Assembly: GCF_013391695.1 (NCBI RefSeq)
Contig: NZ_JACBGH010000005.1
Location: 124,001 to 188,000 of the forward strand
Length of the DNA stretch: 64,000 nucleotides
Origin: Thiomicrorhabdus cannonii
Lineage (GTDB): Bacteria; Pseudomonadota; Gammaproteobacteria; Thiomicrospirales; Thiomicrospiraceae
Reading direction: 5' to 3'
Shown: piece by piece, positions 57,106 through 63,432 of the stretch
How positions within the stretch are numbered: position 1 is the stretch's first letter
Layout: the number at the start of each line of letters is the position of its first letter
Position numbers and translations under genes: made by a program
The notes under the pieces: generated by a model
Seen by the model: the letters and a program-made list of their open reading frames with translations, nothing else
Database searches by the model: none
What the model was told of the DNA's origin: nothing

Positions 57106-58557
57106 TTAAGCCCTTAAAAATATATTGATAGCAATCCAGCCCCACAAGGCCAAGAAAATTGCAACGAGGAAACCTTGATTTTCACTAACGATCTGACAAT
57201 GAACATTAGTTGATGCAGTACCCCCAAAAGCATCAACAGAGATCGTTGGACAGGAAGCGCCCGAATAAGAAGGAAGAACAAGGCCGCCAATAGCAGAAAC
57301 AAATGGCGCGTTTTTAATTCCGTTATATAGACGTTCAAGAGAAGCAGAAAAAGTGATTACAGGGGTAATAGTGGTATTACTGGAAGGCGTTGTTAATTCG
57401 GTTTTGATTGAATCGAGATTTGTATCAATGGAAGCCGTATTATTTTGCGTGGCAATGGAAGCCGCAGTGATTGTTTCCAAAGCGGCGGTTTGTTTACCAA
57501 CTTCAGTTTTAAGATCATTGACGGCAGTTGTAACGGTACTAGCGGATGATGTGGCAATCTGGTTAAAGATGGATGCAATCCTAGCATAGTCGATAGTACT
57601 GGTACGGCCATCGGTTTCAGTGACAGTGCCATCAGGATTAAGCACCTGACCAGAAGCATCAACTAGTTCACCCGCACCGTTAGAAGATAAGCCAGTAGCA
57701 GGATTAAAAAAACCACCATCAAGTAAAGGCAAAAGAGGGAAGTCTTCTAGCGAATCTTTTGGAGCTTCGCCCGATAATTCATTGGCTTTATCGAGAGCAT
57801 CGGAATAACTCAAATTTTGATAAATTGGAGGTTTATTAGGAATGGCATCCCAAAAAAGAGCAGGAAAATTTAAATCAAGGTTATCCGCATCAGCAAGTGA
57901 TTGAGCGGTAGAAAGATCTAAAGTATTGGCGGGATTGCCACCGTATTCAGAAAATCCCGAAGAGCCAACAGAAGGTAATGACGGCAAAAAATCAAGAATA
58001 GGATTTAAAAAATCAAAAAAAGATTCGGTGTAATCGTTACAAGTGATCGAAACAGAGCCAATAGAACCATCAGTTTTAAAATAGGTCTGAGTTACAGAAT
58101 CACCAGAATAAAGCGACTGTAAAAACTGTCCATCACTGGCGGAGGAAGGATATAAATTAGTAAAACCACGGTAAACCTCACAATCATAATTAGATGATTG
58201 TGAGGCCATAGTAGTTGTCATTAAATATTTAAGTTGGTTTGATTTAGGTGAATCAGTTTGCTCGACATCAATAATTGTTCTCTCAACGGGCCTAGTAGAT
58301 TCTTGAGAAACAGTACCGGCGACAAGTAAAACGCCCGCAGCAGCCAAAACCCCAGTAGCATAAATTAAATGCGCAGCAGTACCATTTTCAATCGATGCAA
58401 AAGCAGCAGTGCGAGCGGCCATAAGGGCAGAACCACCCGCCCAAGAAGATAAAGAAGAAGCGACGGCAGGCACAAAGATAACCGCTTGCGCTGGTCTATT
58501 AATAGCACTAGTCAATAGTAAAGAAATCAGTAAATAGGAAAAGATACGCTTAAACAT
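57106..58557 (-). CDS. pIII-like receptor-binding adsorption protein
   Basis: 483-residue protein with a Sec signal peptide (first about 25 residues, ending AQA). A hydrophobic segment lies at about residues 65-83 (LIYATGVLAAAGVLLVAGTV), then a long Ser/Thr/Asn/Asp-rich middle region. Four to five Cys residues follow, and the C-terminal transmembrane helix is GFLVAIFLALWGWIAINIFL. Size, location before the pVI and zot genes, and low-complexity linkers fit the minor coat protein that recognises the host receptor, often a pilus. These proteins vary fast, so the receptor cannot be guessed. The start overlaps the 26-residue gene's stop. Confidence 0.8.
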   Translation of the reverse strand: MFKRIFSYLLISLLLTSAINRPAQAVIFVPAVASSLSSWAGGSALMAARTAAFASIENGTAAHLIYATGVLAAAGVLLVAGTVSQESTRPVERTIIDVEQTDSPKSNQLKYLMTTTMASQSSNYDCEVYRGFTNLYPSSASDGQFLQSLYSGDSVTQTYFKTDGSIGSVSITCNDYTESFFDFLNPILDFLPSLPSVGSSGFSEYGGNPANTLDLSTAQSLADADNLDLNFPALFWDAIPNKPPIYQNLSYSDALDKANELSGEAPKDSLEDFPLLPLLDGGFFNPATGLSSNGAGELVDASGQVLNPDGTVTETDGRTSTIDYARIASIFNQIATSSASTVTTAVNDLKTEVGKQTAALETITAASIATQNNTASIDTNLDSIKTELTTPSSNTTITPVITFSASLERLYNGIKNAPFVSAIGGLVLPSYSGASCPTISVDAFGGTASTNVHCQIVSENQGFLVAIFLALWGWIAINIFLRA

Positions 58558-58630
58558 GAAGACGTCCTAAAACCAGATGGGCGCAATAAAAACCCATAAC
58601 AAAAAGAACGAGTAACCAAAGGTCTTGCAT
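58550..58630 (-). CDS. 26-residue membrane microprotein (pVII/pIX-like)
   Basis: The ATG at 58630 has the ribosome binding site AGGTG 7 bases upstream and encodes MQDLWLLVLFVMGFYCAHLV and six more residues, almost all of it one transmembrane helix. The TAA overlaps the pIII start by 8 bases, implying coupling. Filamentous phages carry 30-35-residue pVII and pIX proteins at one virion end; size, composition and position fit that role. The evidence is compositional only, since such short proteins diverge strongly. Confidence 0.65.
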   Translation of the reverse strand: MQDLWLLVLFVMGFYCAHLVLGRLHV

Positions 58631-58679
58631 AACGGTACACCTGAAAAGAAAAAGGCGACCGAAGCCGCCTAGATTTGCA

Positions 58680-58814
58680 TTACTTAACGATTGAGAAAAC
58701 GTTACGAATGCCAACCTTCGCAATGCGAAGACCCAACACAACGACGGCAACAGAAGCCATAGCGGCAACTACGTTGGTGAAATCCACGGCCGCAATAATT
58801 GCTGTAAAGTCCAT
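58680..58814 (-). CDS. 44-residue major coat protein (pVIII-like)
   Basis: The ATG at 58814 has a strong ribosome binding site (AAAGGAG) and encodes 44 residues: an N-terminal amphipathic part MDFTAIIAAVDFTNVV, a hydrophobic core AAMASVAVVVLGL and a basic C-terminus RIAKVGIRNVFSIVK. The basic end would face the DNA. This is the layout of mature pVIII, and the length equals a mature protein. No cleavable leader precedes it, unlike M13 or Pf1 coat proteins, so membrane insertion must use the core helix itself. Its place before pIII fits inovirus order. Confidence 0.78.
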   Translation of the reverse strand: MDFTAIIAAVDFTNVVAAMASVAVVVLGLRIAKVGIRNVFSIVK

Positions 58815-58829
58815 GAGAAACTCCTTTAC

Positions 58830-59084
58830 TCATTTGATGACCTTAAAAACCGCTTCCAAAGAACGACCGACCCCCCAGAACATACCGTAGAGCAAAACCC
58901 CACCGCCGAAATAGGTAGCCGCCAATTCTGGCGGAAGCATCGAGAAATCGAATGATGAAACAGCCTGAATATAGGAAATAGACTCCCAAGAACCGCTATT
59001 ACAGACAGGCAAACCGGGGTTTAAACCGCCAGAAGTAGTGATATAGGCGCCCTCTCCAACACACCGAACTAAAACATCATTCAT
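58830..59084 (-). CDS. Small phage membrane protein, likely virion-associated
   Basis: 84-residue protein. The first half is polar with two Cys residues (VRCVGEGAYITTSGG and LPVCNSGSW), possibly a disulfide. A transmembrane helix follows (about 55-72, ELAATYFGGGVLLYGMFWGV). The basic end is LEAVFKVIK. It sits directly before the major coat gene, where inoviruses encode minor coat or assembly proteins. No signal peptide is evident. The ATG overlaps the upstream gene's last codons by 8 bases. I do not recognise the family. Confidence 0.65.
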   Translation of the reverse strand: MNDVLVRCVGEGAYITTSGGLNPGLPVCNSGSWESISYIQAVSSFDFSMLPPELAATYFGGGVLLYGMFWGVGRSLEAVFKVIK

Positions 59085-59304
59085 TTAGCCCCCCTTTTCT
59101 CCATCCTTGGATCAAAAGGAACTCGGAAAGACTTTCAAAAAAGCCTTTCCGGGTTACTTTTGCGTTCTGTTTACGTTCATGCGCGGCCTTTAAAATTGCC
59201 GTGCGGTTTATACCCTGCAAAGGTTGCTGACTAGGGAAGAAAGAGCAACGCGCGACGGTTTCGCTCTTTTCTGTCTGAATCAATGTACTGATCTCAAATG
59301 CCAT
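59077..59304 (-). CDS. Small phage protein of unknown function
   Basis: 75-residue, basic, soluble protein. MAFEISTLIQTEKSETVARC starts it, and KAAHERKQNAKVTRKGFFES suggests nucleic acid contact, but no defined motif is visible. It overlaps the next gene by 8 bases (ATGAATGA) and lies 3 bases after the preceding one, so it belongs to a tightly coupled early block. Function unknown; replication or DNA-binding roles are only guesses. Confidence 0.6.
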   Translation of the reverse strand: MAFEISTLIQTEKSETVARCSFFPSQQPLQGINRTAILKAAHERKQNAKVTRKGFFESLSEFLLIQGWRKGGLNE

Positions 59305-59307
59305 TTG

Positions 59308-59553
59308 CTACGCTTCGCTTTCTGGGCTTTGCCCAGCCCCAGAACAATAATGTGCGAATAGCAAAAAATGACGAATCAAATAAAGGATTTCCAATCTTTC
59401 ATAAAGGAAAGGATCAGGCACATCATCAGCAAATTTGCAATGAGCGTTATCCGCTTGGATATATGCCAAATGGCTAGAAATCAAAAGATTTATCAAATCA
59501 ACTGATTCAGGTATTTTGGAAAAATCCAAATGTTCGAAATTCGCACGATCCAT
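59308..59553 (-). CDS. Small phage protein of unknown function
   Basis: 81-residue acidic helical protein (DLINLLISSHLAYIQADNAH and YERLEILYLIRHFLLFAHYC). It may contain two amphipathic helices. No family is recognised. It starts after a 214-base hairpin-rich gap and is the first gene of the second leftward block, ending 3 bases before the next gene's start. No Shine-Dalgarno sequence is clear. Confidence 0.55.
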   Translation of the reverse strand: MDRANFEHLDFSKIPESVDLINLLISSHLAYIQADNAHCKFADDVPDPFLYERLEILYLIRHFLLFAHYCSGAGQSPESEA

Positions 59554-59767
59554 AAAGAAAAACCTATTAGCTTATTGAGCGACTTTCAAAGCCCGATTGG
59601 GCGAGGTACCAATTCAACCGAACCGAAACCCCAAAAGCCGCTTAATAAAATTAATGCCCGGAAACAAAGTCCGGGGCTAGTTTGAAGAAATGGCTTTGAA
59701 GCAAAAGCTAAAAGGCGCAGAACTTCCGGGCTTCCCCCAAATAACCCATAACTAGGGTTTTTGCTCT
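59554..59767. other. Hairpin-rich phage intergenic region
   Basis: 214 bases without a gene between two phage genes. Hairpins are CCCGGA/TCCGGG at 59657-59675 with a 7-base loop, GCCC/GGGC at 59591-59602 and AACCC/GGGTT at 59742-59760. This density of short stems fits a phage intergenic region with origin, packaging or attenuation signals; I cannot say which. Confidence 0.5.
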
Positions 59768-60100
59768 TTATGCCGCAGGCTTGTAGCCTGTGACCGTAAT
59801 AATCAAATCCGACTTGCCCGTTTTCTGATCTGTTTTAAGTTTTTGACCACCCGAAAGATTCATAGTCATAGGCGAGCCATGTTTTGCAAGGTCGGCCATG
59901 ATGCGGGCGGCGATCTGGTGAGCACTTTCTTTGTCGTTGCCGTCAATTTTGATTTTTGCGGCTTTCTTACCCGCGAAACTTTCGGATGGATCAACAGGTT
60001 GAAGAATCTCAATACTGGCGTAATCAATAGCAGAACCGTTTTCAGGTTTAAATGTGCCGTAAGAAACATTGATTACTTCACAAGTCATTTGCATTTGCAT
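59768..60100 (-). CDS. Candidate phage ssDNA-binding protein (pV-like)
   Basis: 110-residue soluble protein, beta-rich in the first half (TCEVINVSYGTFKPENGSAI, EILQPVDPSESFAGKKAAKI) with many Lys residues, and ending in IITVTGYKPAA. Position early in the transcript, size and absence of membrane segments fit the single-strand DNA-binding protein that coats the genome before extrusion. No direct motif proves it. The ribosome binding site is GAGGT, 8 bases before the ATG. The following gap is hairpin-rich. Confidence 0.55.
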   Translation of the reverse strand: MQMQMTCEVINVSYGTFKPENGSAIDYASIEILQPVDPSESFAGKKAAKIKIDGNDKESAHQIAARIMADLAKHGSPMTMNLSGGQKLKTDQKTGKSDLIITVTGYKPAA

Positions 60101-60114
60101 GATTTAGTACCTCT

Positions 60115-60483
60115 TTAATTTAGGGTTGCTTGCCGAAGAAGATCTATCAACTGACGCAAAATGAAATCAAGATGCGGAGAAGTGACAGACAAACAACGGC
60201 GATTCACATCGTAGTTAACTTGATAAAACGCATTAGAGGGCAAACTTTGAAAGAAGATCGCGGTTAAGCGCCCGGCCTGTTCAGTTTGTTTAGGAGACTG
60301 ATCGCCTTTCAATGGATCTGATTGCTTTTGCATCAAGAAATTGACTTGATACAGAAAGCGCACCTTGTACATATCTTCACAATCCACCCTCTTTTGACCT
60401 TCGACAGCGACCAGTAAAACGGCGAGATCCATCGGTTCAAAGCGGGGTAAATCGAATTTGTGAACAACGTTCGGTAGATCCAT
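60115..60483 (-). CDS. First leftward phage gene, unknown function
   Basis: 122-residue soluble protein with AGAGGTACTAAC as ribosome binding site. It is the first gene downstream of the operator region, so it should be expressed early and be under direct repressor control. The C-terminal LDFILRQLIDLLRQATL is a helix. No family recognised. A variant of the dispersed repeat lies inside at 60270-60281 (GCCCGGCCTGTT). That may be chance or a trace of exchange with the host. Confidence 0.55.
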   Translation of the reverse strand: MDLPNVVHKFDLPRFEPMDLAVLLVAVEGQKRVDCEDMYKVRFLYQVNFLMQKQSDPLKGDQSPKQTEQAGRLTAIFFQSLPSNAFYQVNYDVNRRCLSVTSPHLDFILRQLIDLLRQATLN

Positions 60484-60500
60484 TTGTTAGTACCTCTTTA

Positions 60501-60578
60501 AACTCCAGTAGTGGAGTTGCGTATAGATTAAAACTCCATTAATGGAGTTGTCAACAAATATTTTCCATTAGTGGAGTT
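60501..60578. promoter_or_regulatory. Three 18-bp palindromic operators in the divergent control region
   Basis: AACTCCAGTAGTGGAGTT (60501-60518), AACTCCATTAATGGAGTT (60532-60549, a perfect palindrome) and TTTTCCATTAGTGGAGTT (60561-60578). Centre spacings are 31 and 29 bases, about three helical turns. They fill the gap between the leftward early gene and the rightward HTH gene, the usual place for a phage repressor switch. Confidence 0.82.
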
Positions 60579-60612
60579 TTTTCATACACTAAAAGAAACG
60601 GAGGGCTAAAAA

Positions 60613-61014
60613 ATGACAGCTACAAAGAAATACATTGAACAATTAAGAGAATTTTTGGCTAAAGAAATCAAAGCAAAGCCAGAGGATATTAAAGACAATC
60701 AAATCCAAAGAATACTTGGAATTGCATCAAGCACTATGAGCAGATACAACACAGAACAAAGTCAGGCAGACGACGACGTTGCAATAATAATTGCTCAATA
60801 TATCGGAGTGCCACCAATGCAAATTATCGGAGAGATTAAAGCAGAACAGGCTAGAAAAGAAGAAACTAAAAATTGGTGGATAGAACAATCAAAAAAGGCT
60901 GTAGGGGCTTTTATGGGCGCTGCCATTCTGTCCGCTACCCTAGCGGCAACCCCAACTAACAGCTTTGCATCTTCAAAAATGCAAGATTCTATATATTATA
61001 CGAACTTTGATTAA
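60613..61014 (+). CDS. Phage HTH regulator with membrane-like tail, reading into attR
   Basis: 133-residue protein with a helix-turn-helix (about residues 26-48, NQIQRILGIASSTMSRYNTE) and a hydrophobic stretch (about 96-112, AVGAFMGAAILSATLAA) that may be a membrane segment. It resembles short phage regulators of the DUF3693 type. It starts after three operators and GGAGGG, and probably represses the leftward operon. The attachment core lies in its last codons: integrated, the frame ends NFD then stop. In the circular phage the same frame would continue 35 residues past Thr130 into the left end of the phage. It would then stop just inside the left regulator gene. Confidence 0.72.
   Translation: MTATKKYIEQLREFLAKEIKAKPEDIKDNQIQRILGIASSTMSRYNTEQSQADDDVAIIIAQYIGVPPMQIIGEIKAEQARKEETKNWWIEQSKKAVGAFMGAAILSATLAATPTNSFASSKMQDSIYYTNFD
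60979..61006 (-). other. Right prophage junction (attR) with degenerate XerD arm
   Basis: Same layout as dif: arm ATGCAAGATTC (60979-60989), centre TATATA (60990-60995), XerC arm TTATACGAACT (60996-61006). The XerC arm and centre match the left site. The XerD arm does not match ATTTAACATAA except in scattered bases. Confidence 0.82.
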
Positions 61015-61042
61015 ACATGCATTTGAAGCAATGGTTATAAAA

Positions 61043-61062
61043 AAACCCGCATATGCGGGTTT
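61043..61062 (-). terminator. Terminator of the membrane-protein gene right of the prophage
   Basis: AACCCGCA/TGCGGGTT with a short loop, followed on the minus strand by a run of seven T residues. It lies 28 bases past the stop of the leftward gene at 61090. Confidence 0.85.
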
Positions 61063-61089
61063 TGAAGCGACAATAATCGAATGCGAATC

Positions 61090-61536
61090 TTAGCTTCCCA
61101 AAACCGGTAACGCCACAAACAGCACCAACTCGATAATGCCGACAACGATCGGATACCAGGCTTTTTCAACTTTTTCACTCATGGCTTTCAAGCCCATGAC
61201 AATGCCGCCCAACGCCAATACATAGGAAACCGGCGCCAACAAGATAGAAATGAAAAGTAACGGTGCCAAAGCCACCAACACCCAGCTGGCTGTCAGGCTG
61301 TTATTAGGGTTATAGCTTTTGGTGTTACGCATATCGTCCGGCGTTGAACTTGCCGACTGCAAACGCGCCAGAATGGTATTCAGATCGGCTTCAGACAGCT
61401 GGTCTTGAACCACCTCGATATCGGTCATCCCGGCCGTCACTTTTTTATTGCGATACAACAACTTAAGCAAATCATTCCATGTAGCGTCTTCAGCCAAACC
61501 CTCTACAATTTCATGCGCTTCCTGTTTTATAGACAT
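61090..61536 (-). CDS. Small two-domain membrane protein of unknown function
   Basis: 148-residue protein. The first about 55 residues are soluble and helical (VEGLAEDATWNDLLKLLYRN then MTDIEVVQDQLSEADLN), a pattern reminiscent of short antitoxin-like proteins. Two or three transmembrane helices follow (about 85-145: WVLVALAPLLFISILLAPVS, then VLALGGIVMG and IVVGIIELVLFVALPVLG). There is no toxin partner beside it. GGAGGGGG precedes the ATG. It is the first host gene right of dif and has its own terminator. Family not recognised. Confidence 0.6.
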   Translation of the reverse strand: MSIKQEAHEIVEGLAEDATWNDLLKLLYRNKKVTAGMTDIEVVQDQLSEADLNTILARLQSASSTPDDMRNTKSYNPNNSLTASWVLVALAPLLFISILLAPVSYVLALGGIVMGLKAMSEKVEKAWYPIVVGIIELVLFVALPVLGS

Positions 61537-61797
61537 AAACCCCCTCCGACAATTATCTGTTTCTTACATTTTTAATACGCGCTTTAACCAGGCTGGCCCA
61601 TCACTCTTCAAGCAATTCAAAGACCATAACACCGACGTAATCATTACCTTTTGCGCAGATTTGGATTATTATATCTGCAACTTAAAGGGTTTTGCCATAC
61701 GGCATTACTTATCCGCACATAACTGACTTTGTGGTTGCAAAAGACTGACAGAGGCCATAAATTCAATATCAGGGTTTGGAATTAGGAGTTTAACTGC

Positions 61798-63315
61798 ATG
61801 GCACTGATGCCGGGTTTACAAATCAATGTTGGTCAGCAACTCAAACTAACGCCGCAATTGCAGCAGTCCATCAAGATTTTGCAATACTCCGCACTCGAGG
61901 TTCAGCAGACCATTGAGGCGACCCTTGAAACCAACTACATGCTTGAAATCGAAGAGGAAGGCCTGTCAGAGGAAGAGTTGCTTGGCGATGCGCATGAACG
62001 CGCTGCACAAGAAGAAGCCGCATCTGAAAGTGAAACCCATTTCAGCAAAGACGACTCCCCTATCGACATCAACGAAACCCGCAACCTCTCCGAAGAACTC
62101 GAAATCGACTGCAACTGGGACGAAGTTTACAGCGATTTCAGCTCGGCCAAACAGACCACAGCAAGCGATGACGATTTTGTCAGCGCCGAAAACTACACCG
62201 CAGAAGAAAAAAGCCTGCATGACCATCTGTACTGGCAGTCGGACATTTATCCCTGGCAAGCGCCGCAGGACATCATCGCCGAATTTATCATCGACGACAT
62301 TAACGAAGAAGGGTATTTAACCACCCCGCTTTCCGAACTGCTGCAAGCCATTCAAAAGCAGCAGCCTGAAACCGAATTCAACCTGCAGATGGTCGAGACG
62401 GTTTTGGCCGTTATCCAACAGTTCGAACCTACCGGCGTCGCAGCCAGATCGGTGCAGGAGTCGCTATTGCTGCAACTGGCCGCGATGCCGCAAACGCCTT
62501 TCGTCGTCACCGCGCGCCAGCTCATTGACCAACATTTCGACTGGCTCTCGTTTCACGACCACAAGCGCATCAAGAAAATGTATGCGCTCAACGACGATGA
62601 ACTCAACCAGCTTTTAAAACTGATTCAGTCACTCAACCCCAGACCGGGACGCGATTTTTCCTCCGAAAATGCCGAAATCATCATTCCCGACTTGCGCTTG
62701 AAACGCAGCAAAAACGGCTGGATCGTCGAATTGAACACAGAGGCTTTCCCGCGTCTGAAGGTCAACAGCACCTATGTGGAGCTGGCCGAAAAACTGACCG
62801 ACAACGAACAGTCCAAAAAAATCAAAGAACAGCTGTTTGAAGCCAAGGGACTGATTAAAAGCATTCAAAGCCGCGGAGAGACGCTGCTAAGAGTTGGCAG
62901 TTTTATAGTCGAAAAACAGCAGGCGTTTTTCGAACAGGGTGAAATGGCCATGCAACCCCTGGTATTGCGCGATGTGGCTGAACACCTCGGTCTGCACGAA
63001 TCCACGATTTCACGTGCCACCAATCAGAAATACATCCAGACGCCGCGCGGCACTTTTGAATTGAAATACTTCTTCTCATCCGGCGTGAGCCAATATGGCA
63101 GTGCCGACCAGTCCGCTATCGCCATCAAAGCCCACATCAAGGGCTTGATTGACCAAGAAGACCCCAAAAAGCCCTTGAGCGACAGCAAGCTGATGGAGCT
63201 GCTAGAAAAAGAAAAAGAAATTAGCGTCGCTCGCCGCACCATTGCCAAATATCGTGAAGCGCTGGGCATCCCCTCATCCAGCGAGCGTAAAAAATTCAAT
63301 AAACTTAAGCTGTAA
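61798..63315 (+). CDS. rpoN: RNA polymerase sigma-54 factor
   Basis: Sigma factor for -24/-12 promoters, which need enhancer-binding proteins. The N-terminal glutamine-rich activator region reads LKLTPQLQQSIKILQYSALE. An acidic stretch follows (about 50-130), then the core-binding domain (YLTTPLSELLQAIQK). A HTH (LGLHESTISRATNQKYIQTPRG) and the RpoN box ARRTIAKYREALGIPSSSERK close the protein. 505 residues, with a longer acidic region than E. coli (477). AGGAG precedes the ATG. In many bacteria lptB is directly upstream; here it is not. Confidence 0.96.
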   Translation: MALMPGLQINVGQQLKLTPQLQQSIKILQYSALEVQQTIEATLETNYMLEIEEEGLSEEELLGDAHERAAQEEAASESETHFSKDDSPIDINETRNLSEELEIDCNWDEVYSDFSSAKQTTASDDDFVSAENYTAEEKSLHDHLYWQSDIYPWQAPQDIIAEFIIDDINEEGYLTTPLSELLQAIQKQQPETEFNLQMVETVLAVIQQFEPTGVAARSVQESLLLQLAAMPQTPFVVTARQLIDQHFDWLSFHDHKRIKKMYALNDDELNQLLKLIQSLNPRPGRDFSSENAEIIIPDLRLKRSKNGWIVELNTEAFPRLKVNSTYVELAEKLTDNEQSKKIKEQLFEAKGLIKSIQSRGETLLRVGSFIVEKQQAFFEQGEMAMQPLVLRDVAEHLGLHESTISRATNQKYIQTPRGTFELKYFFSSGVSQYGSADQSAIAIKAHIKGLIDQEDPKKPLSDSKLMELLEKEKEISVARRTIAKYREALGIPSSSERKKFNKLKL

Positions 63316-63432
63316 CGCGGTTTTAATGAATTTTACGCAGCGCAACTTTATGTGATTTTTTCAGTTAATCGCACTATAATTGCAAAATCGAAATATTTAT
63401 CATTTAACTTTTACGAACAGAGGTTCATCCGC

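Larger units (their letters stand above)
51971..61004. mobile_element. Filamentous-phage (inovirus) prophage integrated at dif
   Basis: About 9.0 kb bounded by a 15-bp direct repeat TATATATTATACGAA at 51971-51985 and 60990-61004, each inside a dif-like site. Inside are Zot/pI, pIV secretin, a pVI-like DUF2523 protein, a pIII-like adhesin, a tiny coat protein, a Rep protein and regulators, the standard inovirus set. There is no integrase or transposase, consistent with use of host XerCD, as in CTX-phi-like phages. Base composition is visibly AT-richer than the flanks and the codon use differs. All structural genes run leftwards. The set looks complete, so the prophage may be active. Confidence 0.92.

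Noticed and set aside
60501-60578. Three repeats at about 30-base spacing considered as a small CRISPR array
   Set aside because: Repeats are 18-bp palindromes with 11-13-base gaps, in a divergent promoter region, without cas genes. Operators explain them better.
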